56,224 bases of DNA from JBGPRB01 sp964422155. Its GTDB lineage: Bacteria > Chloroflexota > Dehalococcoidia > Dehalococcoidales > RBG-16-60-22. The stretch lies in the NCBI GenBank assembly GCA_964422155.1, contig CAYQZZ010000007.1:1-56224 (forward strand), in the 5' to 3' direction. Position numbers and translations under genes: made by a program. How positions within the stretch are numbered: position 1 is the stretch's first letter; the number at the start of each line of letters is the position of its first letter. Below, piece after piece: positions 27,065 through 36,326 of this stretch. Below the pieces are notes generated by a model. It was not told the origin of the DNA. It searched no databases and saw nothing but the letters and a program-made list of their open reading frames with translations.

Positions 27065-27166
27065 GCAGCCCATGGCTAACAATCTTTGCGGATTATCACA
27101 TAACCCCTGCTTTTGCCGTTACTTTCACTCTGTGATAAACTACGGTTGTCAGGCATGGAACGAAAT

Positions 27167-27946
27167 ATGAGAATACTCGTAACCAACGATGACGGCATAA
27201 AGTCCGACGGGTTATGGACGCTGGTCAGGGAACTGCAGAAAATCGCCCAGGTAACCGTGGTCGCCCCGGACGGTGAAAGGAGCGCCATCGGCACGGCCGT
27301 AACTCTATTCCAGCCGCTTCACGTAGAGGAGGTCGATTCACCGATATCAGGAGTAACCGCCTATGCTATCGATGGTTCACCATCGGACTGTGTTATCCTG
27401 GCCCTCGGTAAGCTTATGGAGGGAAGCGTGGATATGGTAGTTTCCGGTACCAATCCCAACCTGAACCTGGGAGAAGACGTGTATATATCGGGGACGGTCG
27501 GCGCCGCCATGCAGGGCTACTTTCGCGGCCTGCCTGCCCTGGCTATATCGGCGCCACCTCCGGGCAATCAGCCTGGATTGAGCGTCGCCGCCTGGGTAGC
27601 CGCCACGCTGGTGAAAAAGATGGCAGTCAATAGTTCGACCAGGATATTTCTCAACGTGAATGTACCCGACCTGCCACTACGGGAAATCCACAGCGCCAGA
27701 ATCACCCGCCTGGCCCGCTCCAGCCATATCAACACCGTCAATGAAGAAAATCACGGCCAGCAGAAACAGTACCGGCTGGTGCGCGAAAGACTGACCGAAA
27801 CCAGCGACAATGGCACCGATATCCAGGCCATCGAGCAGGGCAACATCTCCATTACTCCGCTTTATACCAGCTTGCTCGATAAACCACCGCAGCTGCTGCT
27901 GAAAAAGCTATGCGCCGACCTCATTCACGAGCTAAAGAAAGGATAA
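27167..27946 (+). CDS. surE: 5'/3'-nucleotidase SurE
   Basis: A 259-residue acid phosphatase that dephosphorylates nucleoside monophosphates and short polyphosphates. The signature RILVTNDDGIKSDG at the N-terminus includes the metal aspartates; APDGERSAIGTA and VSGTNPNLNLGEDVYISGTVGAA complete the active site. I chose the ATG at 27167 because family members begin MRILVTNDDG; an in-frame ATG at 27155 is also possible. It is followed after 17 bp by acpS, so the two probably share a transcript. Cytosolic housekeeping or stress enzyme. Confidence 0.92.
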   Translation: MRILVTNDDGIKSDGLWTLVRELQKIAQVTVVAPDGERSAIGTAVTLFQPLHVEEVDSPISGVTAYAIDGSPSDCVILALGKLMEGSVDMVVSGTNPNLNLGEDVYISGTVGAAMQGYFRGLPALAISAPPPGNQPGLSVAAWVAATLVKKMAVNSSTRIFLNVNVPDLPLREIHSARITRLARSSHINTVNEENHGQQKQYRLVRERLTETSDNGTDIQAIEQGNISITPLYTSLLDKPPQLLLKKLCADLIHELKKG

Positions 27947-27963
27947 AAAACGGGGTTTTTACC

Positions 27964-28329
27964 ATGCAGCACTACATCGGCACGGACATCATAGAAATAG
28001 AACGAATCCGGCAGGCTATCGAACGCTGGGGAGACCGTTTCCTCAATCGCGTCTATACAGAAGCGGAGCTCTCCATTTATGGTCACCGGCCACACTCACT
28101 GGCAGCGAGCTTCGCCAGTAAGGAGGCCGTTATGAAAATGCTGGGCACGGGTGCCCTGGGCATCGGTTGGAGAGATATCGAGACGCTTTACCACCCCAGC
28201 GGCAAGCCGCTCATCAGACTCAACGGCCGGGCTAAAAAAGAGGCAGATAAGCTGGGAATAAAAGAGATTGACGTCAGCCTTTCTCACTCCAGAGATTACG
28301 CCACGGCCACGGCGATAGGCTCGACTTAG
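27964..28329 (+). CDS. acpS: Holo-[acyl-carrier-protein] synthase
   Basis: A 121-residue phosphopantetheinyl transferase that activates acyl carrier protein using CoA. Landmarks: YIGTDIIEIERI (Mg-binding aspartate), FASKEAVMKMLGTG (conserved FAxKEA) and VSLSHSRDYATATAI at the C-terminus. The ATG at 27964 gives the normal length and N-terminus; a longer frame starting inside surE adds residues foreign to the family. It follows surE by 17 bp and overlaps the convergent amidohydrolase stop by 4 bp. Confidence 0.92.
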   Translation: MQHYIGTDIIEIERIRQAIERWGDRFLNRVYTEAELSIYGHRPHSLAASFASKEAVMKMLGTGALGIGWRDIETLYHPSGKPLIRLNGRAKKEADKLGIKEIDVSLSHSRDYATATAIGST

Positions 28330-29855
28330 CCCTCCCAGACCGCCTCCCCGCCGATAATGGTCATCTCTACTTTTATGTCTTTTATCTGCTCCGGGGGCAC
28401 CCGGGTGGGGTCGCCACTAAGTATAACGACATCGGCCAATTTACCCGGAGAAATCGAGCCTTTGATGTTCTCCTCAAAAGAGGCGTAAGCGGCGTTGATA
28501 GTATAAAGAGCCAGCGCCTGATTTACCTTAATACGTTCCTCCGGCAGCAGCGCCTGCCCGGACTCGGTTTGCCGCGTTACCGCTGCATAAATACCGACCA
28601 TCGGGTTATTCGGTACTACCGGTGCATCAGAGCTGCCGGCAACAACCACGCCGCTTTCCAGGGGCGATTTAATTCGATACAACCAGGGCAACTGACGGGG
28701 AGCTACCGTCGCCAAGTAACGCTCGCCGCTGTAATAGATGAATGGGGGCTGGGTAACGATAACTAAACCCAGCTTTTTCAGCCGTTCCAGGAGATACGGG
28801 GGGCATTCACCACAGTGCTCGATGCGGTGCCGCCTCCCGGTTACCGGAGAACGCCTGTCAGCATATTTCAGGGCTTTAATAGCCGCTTCTACCGTATTTT
28901 CTGCGACGGCGTGGAAAGCCAGTTGAAAGCCCGCACGGTGGACATCCAGCGCCAGGTTGTTCAGCTCTTCCTGGTCGGGCTGGACTTCCAGCATAATTTT
29001 AACCGCCCCCAGTTGCATCAGGTTATCCCCGGAACCGGTCTTCAGATTCACCTCCTGAAAATCCTTCCAGTACGGCGCGCCTGCCATCATCGTCATGCGG
29101 CTGCGCAGGCGGCCATTCAGTATAAATCCGCAAACCGTCTCCCATCGTTCGAGACCGTTGCTGACGGTTGCGTCCTGCACCGAGGTTAAACCCATAGAAA
29201 GAAAGTGTCGGTTAGCTAGAGCCACGCCCCCAGCAAGTTCCGCATCAGAAAAAGGCGGCATTAACTCACTGCGAATGTAGCTCAGCATATCGATAAGGAT
29301 GCCGTTCGGTTCCCCGGTGTCCAGGTCCCTCTCGATGCGAGCTCCGGGCGGCTCCGGTGTTTCATTGTTGATACCGGCCAAAGATAGCGCCAGGCTATTG
29401 AGCACACAGGCGTGCAGGGAGCGGTGACTCAGGACGACAGGGTGGTCGGGTGCCACCTCGTCGATATCCCAGCGGGTGGGACAGCGTTTCTCCGCCAGAT
29501 AGAACTCATTATAGTCGGTACCGCTCAGCCATGTACCCGGCGGGGTTTTTTCCGCCCTACGGCGTATAGCCTCCTTAATATCGGCAATGGAGCGGACTAA
29601 AGGCGGACTAAGGTCGATGCTGAGCAGCTTTCTTATCAGGGAAAAAAGGTGGAGGTGGGCATCGTTAAAACCGGGCACCACTGTTTTGCCGTGACAATCG
29701 ATTACCTTCGTCTTCGCTCCGGTGATTGAGTCCAGCTCTTTAAAACCACCGATAAATGATATTTTATCGCCGGTGATGGCCAAGACCTCCGCGACCGGTT
29801 GACGGGCGTTCATGGTGATGACGTTGGCATTTTTCAGGATAATATCGGCAGGCAT
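28326..29855 (-). CDS. Amidohydrolase family 3 (YtcJ-like) protein
   Basis: 509 residues of the metal-dependent amidohydrolase superfamily. The N-terminal metal motif is GFNDAHLHL; later metal and catalytic residues appear in FHAVAEN, HRIEHCGEC and AGSSDAPVV, and the C-terminal SISPGKLADVVILSGDP is typical. YtcJ-like members hydrolyse amides or carbamates of varied substrates and are often broad or unknown in specificity. No signal peptide, so cytosolic. Read convergently to acpS and divergently from nadE, it is probably monocistronic. Confidence 0.88.
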   Translation of the reverse strand: MPADIILKNANVITMNARQPVAEVLAITGDKISFIGGFKELDSITGAKTKVIDCHGKTVVPGFNDAHLHLFSLIRKLLSIDLSPPLVRSIADIKEAIRRRAEKTPPGTWLSGTDYNEFYLAEKRCPTRWDIDEVAPDHPVVLSHRSLHACVLNSLALSLAGINNETPEPPGARIERDLDTGEPNGILIDMLSYIRSELMPPFSDAELAGGVALANRHFLSMGLTSVQDATVSNGLERWETVCGFILNGRLRSRMTMMAGAPYWKDFQEVNLKTGSGDNLMQLGAVKIMLEVQPDQEELNNLALDVHRAGFQLAFHAVAENTVEAAIKALKYADRRSPVTGRRHRIEHCGECPPYLLERLKKLGLVIVTQPPFIYYSGERYLATVAPRQLPWLYRIKSPLESGVVVAGSSDAPVVPNNPMVGIYAAVTRQTESGQALLPEERIKVNQALALYTINAAYASFEENIKGSISPGKLADVVILSGDPTRVPPEQIKDIKVEMTIIGGEAVWEG

Positions 29856-29928
29856 GTCTCAGCACCTTTTGACGGAGCGGTTTTTAGCCAGTATACTACT
29901 GATAACCCCTCACTGCAAAGGAGAAAGC

Positions 29929-30657
29929 ATGGACACGGAATTACTGGCGCAAAAGCTGGCGGCGTGGATTAAAGAGAAAGTGCTGGCGGCCGGATGTAAA
30001 GGTGTGGTGCTGGGGATGAGCGGCGGTATCGATTCCTCGGTGCTGGCGGTGCTGTGCCAGCGGGTTTTCCCCAAGAGCACACTGGGCGTGATTATGCCCT
30101 GCCACAGCATTGACGAAGATAAAGCTCACGCCGAGGCCGTAGCCAGGCAGTTTTCCATACTCACGAAAACAGTCATCCTTGATGGTATCTTCGATGCGTT
30201 GCTACAAACATTGCCGGATTTTAAGTCAGACCCGTCTCTCTCTAGGCTAGCCCAGGCCAATCTTAAAGCCAGGTTGAGAATGGTCACACTCTATTATATA
30301 GCCAATCAAATGAAATATTTGGTGGCCGGTTCCGGCAACCGGAGCGAGATTACCATAGGCTATTTCACCAAGTACGGCGACAGCGGCGTGGACATTATGC
30401 CGCTGGGCAATCTGGTGAAAAGGGAGGTCAGCGAACTGGCGCGCTTCTTGAAAATCCCCCGGGAAATCATCGATAAGCCGCCCTCCGCCGGCCTGTGGGA
30501 AGGCCAGACCGACGAGGGTGAGATGGGTTTCAGCTACGAATCACTTGACCACTATATCCTGACGGGCAAAGCTCCTGAGGAACTGAAAAGCCGGATAGAG
30601 GCTATGAAAGCCGCCAGCGCTCATAAGGGCATGATGCCACCTATAGCGCAATTTTAA
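29929..30657 (+). CDS. nadE: NH3-dependent NAD+ synthetase
   Basis: A 242-residue ATP-pyrophosphatase that amidates deamido-NAD. The PP-loop VVLGMSGGIDSSVLA is intact; GSGNRSEITIGYFTKYGDSG and KPPSAGLWEGQTDEGE are the family's substrate-binding stretches. No glutaminase domain is present, so ammonia is the nitrogen donor. I placed the start at the ATG 29929 with AAAGGAG upstream; an upstream frame start would overlap the divergent amidohydrolase gene. Its 3' end meets the GH1 gene end-to-end with 5 bp between. Confidence 0.93.
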   Translation: MDTELLAQKLAAWIKEKVLAAGCKGVVLGMSGGIDSSVLAVLCQRVFPKSTLGVIMPCHSIDEDKAHAEAVARQFSILTKTVILDGIFDALLQTLPDFKSDPSLSRLAQANLKARLRMVTLYYIANQMKYLVAGSGNRSEITIGYFTKYGDSGVDIMPLGNLVKREVSELARFLKIPREIIDKPPSAGLWEGQTDEGEMGFSYESLDHYILTGKAPEELKSRIEAMKAASAHKGMMPPIAQF

Positions 30658-30662
30658 ATTTA

Positions 30663-32060
30663 TTACTCGCGGCTTTTTCGTATTATCTCCGGGTATTTTT
30701 TACTCCCCTCGCGGAGTGTCCGCTTTTGCGTCGTGTAATCGACGTGATAGAGCCCGAACCGCCTCTCGAACCCGAACGCCCATTCGAAATTATCAAGTAA
30801 CGACCAGTAGAAATAGCCCTTGATATTCATGCCATCGGCAACCGCCTTATTTAGGATAAACAGATGGTCTTCGATGAACCCGGCTCTCCTGGTATCGCTG
30901 TCATCGGCGATGCCGTTCTCCGTAATATAAATGGGCCTGGAGGTAAAGCAGGTTATCATTTTAAGCGTGCGGTAAAGCCCCTCCGGGTATATCTCCCACC
31001 GCATGTCCGTCAGTTTCTCCGGCGGCGCCCTGTCTACTTCACTATAAAGCTCATCAGCAGAGAAAGTGAACTTCTGGTAAAACCGAGTGTAGTAATTCAA
31101 ACCGACAAAGTCGAAAGCATCCTTGATGCCGTTCGCGTAGGATACTCTCGCGGTGCCGGGAACGGAAAAGTTGAAAAGTCCATTGACCAGATAGGTAAGA
31201 TGCGACTCATTCAGGCTTTTATTGAAAGAGCGAGCCAGCATGACATCCAGCAAATTCCACCTGCTCGGAGGGTCATAAAGGACCAGAGCCGCCACCAGCC
31301 CCACCTGTGCCTGTGGTTCTAACTTTTTGATTCGTTGATACGCGGCAGTATGAGCCCGCAGCAAATTCCGAAAGACAATACCGATATTCCGGGGGTCTTT
31401 CACCGCCGGCGGGAAATGTGTCTTTAAGTACCCCTGCATGGCATATACCGACGGTTCGTTGATGGTACACCAGAGTTTGACTTTGGGTCCGAGACGTCCG
31501 ACAACCCTTTCCACGAAGCTGGCGAATATTTCAGGGGAGTTTTCCTGGAAGAATGCCCCTTGCTCTTCAAACCATAAGGGGTCGGTAAAGTGGTGCAGCG
31601 TTATCATCGGCTCGATTCCATTGGCCAGCAGCTCGTCTACAACCTGCTCGTAGTGGTCCAGCACCCCTTCATCGAAGTCGCCCTGCCTGGGCTCAATTTT
31701 GCTCCACTCTAAAGAAAAACGGTAAGCATTCAAGGATAATGTCTTCATTAACTGGATATCTTCTTTGTAGCGGTTCCAGTGGTCGCTGGAAATCCCGGCT
31801 TTCTGGGCATTTAAAATTCGGGGCTTGCCATGCTCATCTACGGCAGACTCGAATTTATACCAGTTGTTATTCGTACAATAGCCTTCCACCTGATGGGATG
31901 ACGTGGCACTTCCCCAGAGAAAGTCCTTCTCGAAATGCCACCTATCGTTCTTGAACCTGTTTAAATTCAATCGCGGGTTGGCCTGGCGGTCGGTAAACCA
32001 GAATAATGCTCCAAAATAAACGATAGCGATTATAGGAATAATAATATAAAGCACATTCAC
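30663..32060 (-). CDS. Membrane-anchored glycoside hydrolase family 1 protein
   Basis: 465 residues: a single N-terminal hydrophobic helix (about 3-22) and a GH1 (beta/alpha)8 barrel from about 42. Acid/base E202 lies in TINEPSVY and nucleophile E381 in YITENGIAD, so a retaining beta-glycosidase is expected. Positive residues follow the helix (R25, R30, R35, K37, R40), which by the positive-inside rule would put the barrel on the cytoplasmic side. Most bacterial GH1 enzymes are soluble; a membrane helix recalls SFR2-type GH1 enzymes that act on glycolipids. Transcribed alone, convergent with nadE. The natural substrate is unknown. Confidence 0.88.
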   Translation of the reverse strand: MNVLYIIIPIIAIVYFGALFWFTDRQANPRLNLNRFKNDRWHFEKDFLWGSATSSHQVEGYCTNNNWYKFESAVDEHGKPRILNAQKAGISSDHWNRYKEDIQLMKTLSLNAYRFSLEWSKIEPRQGDFDEGVLDHYEQVVDELLANGIEPMITLHHFTDPLWFEEQGAFFQENSPEIFASFVERVVGRLGPKVKLWCTINEPSVYAMQGYLKTHFPPAVKDPRNIGIVFRNLLRAHTAAYQRIKKLEPQAQVGLVAALVLYDPPSRWNLLDVMLARSFNKSLNESHLTYLVNGLFNFSVPGTARVSYANGIKDAFDFVGLNYYTRFYQKFTFSADELYSEVDRAPPEKLTDMRWEIYPEGLYRTLKMITCFTSRPIYITENGIADDSDTRRAGFIEDHLFILNKAVADGMNIKGYFYWSLLDNFEWAFGFERRFGLYHVDYTTQKRTLREGSKKYPEIIRKSRE

Positions 32061-32340
32061 TATTTTCTCCTGCTTTTTTTAAGTATCAATCCTTAACTCA
32101 AACCGAATTATAACACTTTTTACAGATAACTCCATGAGGAACCAGCAACAGGCACGGTTTGACACCCGCCAGCAAAAAACGGTAATCTGATATTGCCGAT
32201 GGTCATAAGCAGAGAAAAACCGGGGCAGGTGCACGCCAAGACCACCCGGCAGCATAGCTTTCCGTTTACTATCTCATCCTGAAAAACCAGTCGTTTGTGA
32301 TAATAATTATCTGGCGTGGAACCATAACAGGAGGTCCGGC

Positions 32341-33528
32341 ATGAAGAAAGTAGCTGTAGTCGGCGTGGGCGAGACGAAGTTCAGCGGACCGCAGAGTAAA
32401 ACGGAGGTTGAGCTTTTCGCCGAAGCCGCTACGGAAGCCATTGCGGAATCGAACCTGAAGCCAAAAGACATCAAGGCACTGTTTATGGGCAATGCGCTGG
32501 GTGACTTTGACGAGGGGCAGGGAATGGTGCAGGCCTACGCCGCGGAGAACATCGGCTGCCTGTACGTGCCCGCCAATCGCTACGAGGGCGCCTGCGCTTC
32601 GGCCAGCATGGCTATAAGAGATGCCTTTATGTGGGTGGCTTCCGGCTACTATGATATCGTCCTGGCTGGCGGCGTCGAGAGGGCTGCCACGATGGGTACT
32701 TCACTGGCGACCCGGACCTTCGCCATGTTCAGTGATGCCCGCTACGAATACCCTTCCGGTATAACCTTCCCGGCCGTTTTCGCCTTGCTGACACATCTCT
32801 ACGCCGATACCTATAAAATACCGCTGCCGAAGCTGCGGGAGCAGATGGCAAAAGTAACTATACAGTCCTACCGGCACGGCAGCATCAACCCTAAAGCACA
32901 GTTCTTCGGCAAGAATGCCGATATGACCGTGGAGAAGGTGCTCGGCAGCTTCGTAGTATCAACCCCGCTCACCCTGCACGACTGCTGTCCGTTCTCCGAT
33001 GGCGCTGCTGCCGTAGTGCTGGCATCGGAAAAAGTCGCCAAAAAGCTCACCGGCAAGCCCGTCTATATTACCGGCATAGGACAGGCATCCTGCGGCCCGC
33101 TCAGCAACCAGAGCGACTACCTGCCGAGAATCAGGGCACGCGAGATATCATCGCAGCAGGCTTACAAAATGGCCGGGTTAACCCCCAAAGATATCGACCT
33201 CTGCGAGCTTCACGACTGTTTCAGCATCGCCAGCCTGATTGCCGCCGAAAGCCTCGGCTTTTTTGAATATGGTAAGGCGGGCGAAGCCTGGGAAAAAGGC
33301 GAAGCGGATATCGGCGGAAAGGTAGCTATCAATCCTTCCGGCGGGCTGAAGTCCAAGGGCCATCCCATCGGGGCTACCGGCGCCGGGCAGGTGTACGAGG
33401 TAACCAGGCAACTGAGGGGAGAGGTGGAGCCGGGACGGCAGGTCGAAGGCGCCAGGACAGGCATGACGGATACCCTCGGCGGGGACGGCGGCACCCTGGT
33501 CAACATGATATTCGAAAGGGGCTGGTAG
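32341..33528 (+). CDS. Thiolase-like acyl-CoA acetyltransferase (SCP-x type)
   Basis: 395 residues of the thiolase superfamily. The nucleophilic cysteine is in RYEGACASASMAI, the active-site histidine in CELHDCFSIA, and the C-terminal GLKSKGHPIGATGAGQ is intact (the second cysteine of degradative thiolases is replaced by glycine-rich sequence). This SCP-x/archaeal-type thiolase usually works with a DUF35 zinc-ribbon/OB-fold partner, which is the next gene but one repeat away. Role: condensation or cleavage of acyl-CoAs. GGAGGT precedes the ATG. Confidence 0.9.
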   Translation: MKKVAVVGVGETKFSGPQSKTEVELFAEAATEAIAESNLKPKDIKALFMGNALGDFDEGQGMVQAYAAENIGCLYVPANRYEGACASASMAIRDAFMWVASGYYDIVLAGGVERAATMGTSLATRTFAMFSDARYEYPSGITFPAVFALLTHLYADTYKIPLPKLREQMAKVTIQSYRHGSINPKAQFFGKNADMTVEKVLGSFVVSTPLTLHDCCPFSDGAAAVVLASEKVAKKLTGKPVYITGIGQASCGPLSNQSDYLPRIRAREISSQQAYKMAGLTPKDIDLCELHDCFSIASLIAAESLGFFEYGKAGEAWEKGEADIGGKVAINPSGGLKSKGHPIGATGAGQVYEVTRQLRGEVEPGRQVEGARTGMTDTLGGDGGTLVNMIFERGW

Positions 33529-33550
33529 GAATTGTTTGGTAACCATTTGG

Positions 33551-33643
33551 TGTCATTCTGAGCGGAGCGAAGAATCCGCTTTTCATGCCGGAAGGGCGGA
33601 TTCTTCAGTCGTCCCGACAAGTCGGGACTCCTTCAGAATGATA
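33551..33643. repeat. Palindromic repeat, TGTCATTCTGA family (copy 2)
   Basis: TGTCATTCTG at the left end faces CAGAATGATA at the right, with internal GAATCCG/CGGATTC and a CCCGACAAGTCGGG hairpin. It sits between the thiolase and DUF35 genes. Confidence 0.8.
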
Positions 33644-33697
33644 TTATTGAACACTCTCTGAGCAGACTCTTTATGATGCTATCTTATGGAGGTTACC

Positions 33698-34114
33698 ATG
33701 GAACAAAAACTCTATTTTAAAGACTACAACGAAGCTCTCAAACAAAATAAGCTTCTCGGTCTCAAGTGCCGGGTCTGCGGCGCTATAACAGTACCGCCGA
33801 AAATGGTCTGCCGGCAGTGCGCCAGCCCGGACATGGAGATAGTGGAATTGAAGGGCAGCGGCAAAATCAGGACATTCACCACGGTTTTTGTCGCGGCGGA
33901 GGGACGGGAAGGCGAAGTGCCCTATATCATTGTGATGGTAGAGCTCGACGATGGCCCCTGGATTATGGGCAATCTGGAAGGCATCGACCCGAAGCAGGCT
34001 TCTATGAAGATTATCGGTAAAAAGGTCAAGATGGGGCATAAAGTCTTCCCCGGCGATAAGTACTCCGCCGGCGAAGGTGCCCGGCCACTTTTTAGCCTGG
34101 TGAGTCGAGATTAA
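33698..34114 (+). CDS. DUF35 zinc-ribbon/OB-fold protein (thiolase partner)
   Basis: The 138-residue protein has an N-terminal rubredoxin-like zinc ribbon (LKCRVCG, then VCRQCASP) and an OB-fold. This is the DUF35 family that forms a complex with SCP-x-type thiolases and channels acyl-CoA, as described for archaeal acetoacetyl-CoA thiolase/HMG-CoA synthase. I chose ATG 33698, six nt after GGAGG; an ATG at 33686 overlaps the ribosome site. It lies in one plus-strand run with the thiolase, separated by a repeat, and is followed one base later by the phosphatase gene. Confidence 0.88.
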   Translation: MEQKLYFKDYNEALKQNKLLGLKCRVCGAITVPPKMVCRQCASPDMEIVELKGSGKIRTFTTVFVAAEGREGEVPYIIVMVELDDGPWIMGNLEGIDPKQASMKIIGKKVKMGHKVFPGDKYSAGEGARPLFSLVSRD

Positions 34115-34115
34115 A

Positions 34116-34874
34116 ATGGCGGAGCAATATTCCCGACATATAGGCTTAAAGTCTGTCACAAATTTCCGGGACATCGGTGGCTACCGGACTCGAAATGGAA
34201 ATTCCGTGGCCTGGCGACGCGTCTTCCGCAGCGGTGAGTTTGCGAAGATAACCAGAAATGACTTCCAGAGGCTCACGGAAGAAATCGGACTCACATCAGT
34301 CATCGACCTGAGGAGCACCTTAGAGGTAGAACGGCAGGGTATCGGGCTGCTTGCTGAAGCTGATATCAGATACCGCAACATTGCTTTTATGACCGACGAC
34401 GACGACCCCGGGGCCAACGCCAGCCGTTATGCCCACTGCACCAATATGGGCGAATTTTACCTGGAAATGGCCCGCCAAAAGGACTACGGCAAGCGCATTA
34501 TTGAGGCGCTGGAGGTCATCGCCGACCCCAAAAACCACCCGATAGTTTTCCATTGCGCCGTGGGCAAGGACCGCACCGGCATGCTGGCGGCGGTCTTATT
34601 GAGCCTGCTGGGGGTGGCGGAAAAAGACATCATCGAGGATTACGCCCTCTCCGAGCCATATATGGACGAATTACTGGCAAGACTTAAAAATAATCCCCAA
34701 AAAAACGATCCCCCATTGGATATCCCGGAATATTTCTGGAAGGCTTCTCCGGAATCCATGAAGCTTTTCCTATCTACCCTCCGCAAGGAATACGGCTCAA
34801 TAAGGGGTTATCTTGATACTATGGGCATGGAACCTTCCCTGGTAGGGCGCCTTGAGAGAGCACTCCTGACATGA
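34116..34874 (+). CDS. Tyrosine/dual-specificity protein phosphatase
   Basis: 252 residues with the CX5R phosphatase signature FHCAVGKDRTGMLAA (near 146) and the N-terminal NFRDIGGYRTRNG typical of the bacterial Tyr_phosphatase3 family. The general-acid aspartate is not certain by eye. Members dephosphorylate phosphotyrosine or phosphoinositides; here the partner is unknown. The start lies one base after the DUF35 stop, so translation is likely coupled, although no metabolic link is obvious. Cytosolic. Confidence 0.88.
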   Translation: MAEQYSRHIGLKSVTNFRDIGGYRTRNGNSVAWRRVFRSGEFAKITRNDFQRLTEEIGLTSVIDLRSTLEVERQGIGLLAEADIRYRNIAFMTDDDDPGANASRYAHCTNMGEFYLEMARQKDYGKRIIEALEVIADPKNHPIVFHCAVGKDRTGMLAAVLLSLLGVAEKDIIEDYALSEPYMDELLARLKNNPQKNDPPLDIPEYFWKASPESMKLFLSTLRKEYGSIRGYLDTMGMEPSLVGRLERALLT

Positions 34875-34886
34875 GCTACTCCTACC

Positions 34887-35870
34887 TCAATTTTTATATT
34901 TTAGTTTATCAAGCTCAACAGCCAGGCGTTGGGAAATCTCCAGGGCGGCTTGCCGTGGATTTGTTTTTCCCTCCATAAGCTCATCCAGCAACTTTTCGAA
35001 GTAGTCGCCACCATCGAGATTATGAATCATGTCTTTGACCTGTCCTTCCACGGTCTCTAAGAGTTCAAGCTTCGTCCTTTCTCTTTTACGCTTTGGCATC
35101 CCGCCGCAGGTAACAAGAAACTCCCGATGACGTAATATTGCCTCGGCCAGTTCCCTGGTGCCTTTATCATTAATTGCCTCAGTCAGGATGATGGGTGGCA
35201 GCCACTCCTCTTGGCGATGCACTTTCATCGTTAACATCCATTCGAGGTCAGCTTTGAGGTGGTCGGCTCCATCTTTATCGGCTTTATTGATGGCGATAAT
35301 GTCCACCATCTCAAGAATACCGGCTTTCATGGTCTGTACTTCATCACCGGAACCGGGGGCTAAGACCAGCAGAGTCGTGTCCGCCGCCCTGACGATATCT
35401 ATCTCTATCTGCCCCGAGCCTACCGTCTCCACCAGGATAATATCCTTGCCCATGGCGTCCATGACATGAATGGCAGCGACGGCGGCTTTAGCCAATCCTC
35501 CCACCCAGCCCCGCGTTGCCAGGCTGCGGATAAAGACGGCGGGGTCGGCGCTGTGCCGCTGCATTCTCACCCTGTCCCCCAGTAAAGCCCCGCCGGTGAG
35601 GGCGCTGGTGGGGTCGATGGCGATGACGCCGATAGTCATGTCTTTCTGCCGGAAGTAGCCGATGAGGTTATCGGTGAGGGTGCTCTTGCCGACGCCCGGC
35701 GCGCCGGTCACCCCCACTATATACGCCTTGCCGGTATGGGGATAAAGGCTCTCCATTTCTTTGAGGGCATCCGTGGACTCGTCCTCTATGAGGCTGATAA
35801 GGCGGGCGGCAGCCTGGACATCACATTTCAATACCCTGGCAGACAGAGCTTCTGGTTTCTGGCGTGGCAT
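34887..35870 (-). CDS. meaB: MeaB/ArgK-family GTPase (B12 mutase chaperone)
   Basis: A 327-residue G3E P-loop GTPase with Walker A GVTGAPGVGKST, switch-region DPTSALTGGALLGDR and VETVGSGQ, and base-recognition NKAD. MeaB proteins protect and reload adenosylcobalamin-dependent acyl-CoA mutases such as methylmalonyl-CoA mutase. In the VETVGxGQ motif the middle residue is S. I chose ATG 35870; the open frame extends upstream but encodes a hydrophobic stretch foreign to the family. No acyl-CoA mutase gene lies near; the only B12 mutase in the window is the GlmE/S type at 47.7 kb, which normally uses GlmL. Confidence 0.88.
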   Translation of the reverse strand: MPRQKPEALSARVLKCDVQAAARLISLIEDESTDALKEMESLYPHTGKAYIVGVTGAPGVGKSTLTDNLIGYFRQKDMTIGVIAIDPTSALTGGALLGDRVRMQRHSADPAVFIRSLATRGWVGGLAKAAVAAIHVMDAMGKDIILVETVGSGQIEIDIVRAADTTLLVLAPGSGDEVQTMKAGILEMVDIIAINKADKDGADHLKADLEWMLTMKVHRQEEWLPPIILTEAINDKGTRELAEAILRHREFLVTCGGMPKRKRERTKLELLETVEGQVKDMIHNLDGGDYFEKLLDELMEGKTNPRQAALEISQRLAVELDKLKYKN

Positions 35871-36008
35871 ACAGTTAAGAAGTATAGCAGATAGGGGACA
35901 TATGTAAAAGAAAAAAATAGGGAAACAATTCGAGCGTGGGTAGCTTTGAATTGTTTTTAGAGTTATGGTAAGTAGTAAGGGGGGGGACTGACAAAAGGTA
36001 TTTTTCAA

Positions 36009-36122
36009 ACCTCACCCCCTGTCCCCCTCTCCAAACCGTAGTCAGAAGAAACCTTGAAATAGCCTGTTTGGAGAGGGGGTGAATTATTTGAGAGGGGGCT
36101 GCGCCCCCTCTCGCTGCGCACT
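36009..36122. repeat. Dispersed palindromic repeat, CCCCTCTCC family
   Basis: CTCACCCCCTGTCCCCCTCTCC faces GGAGAGGGGGTGA, then a GAGGGGGCTGCGCCCCCTC hairpin. It lies in the 456-bp gap 35871-36326 between meaB and hicA, which otherwise holds a short GATTCCCAC/CGCGGGAATGAT remnant at about 36149-36173 and a further repeat at 36198. Confidence 0.7.
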
Positions 36123-36197
36123 CCCGCTTGGAGAGTAAGAAATTATTCGATTCCCACTTTCGCGGGAATGATATGAGTGAGAACAGGTTACGTGAGC

Positions 36198-36300
36198 AAA
36201 ATCCCCCTTGTTCCCCCCTTCGGCAAGCTCACTTCGTGGTGACTCAGTGGAACCAGGGCAGGCTCTTTACGAAAGGGGGGGGAAAAGGAAGAGGGGCTGA
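36198..36300. repeat. Degenerate CCCCC-rich palindromic repeat
   Basis: AAATCCCCCTTGTTCCCCCC near the left end and a long G-run (GGGGGGGG) with GAGGGGCTG at the right. It looks like a diverged or composite copy of the same family. It lies just downstream of hicA. Confidence 0.5.
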
Positions 36301-36326
36301 TGGTAAGCGTCTGTCTTAGTAATCAT

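Noticed and set aside
35871..36008. Longer MeaB start adding 46 residues
   Set aside because: The extra N-terminus is hydrophobic and foreign to the family; ATG 35870 gives the normal protein start.
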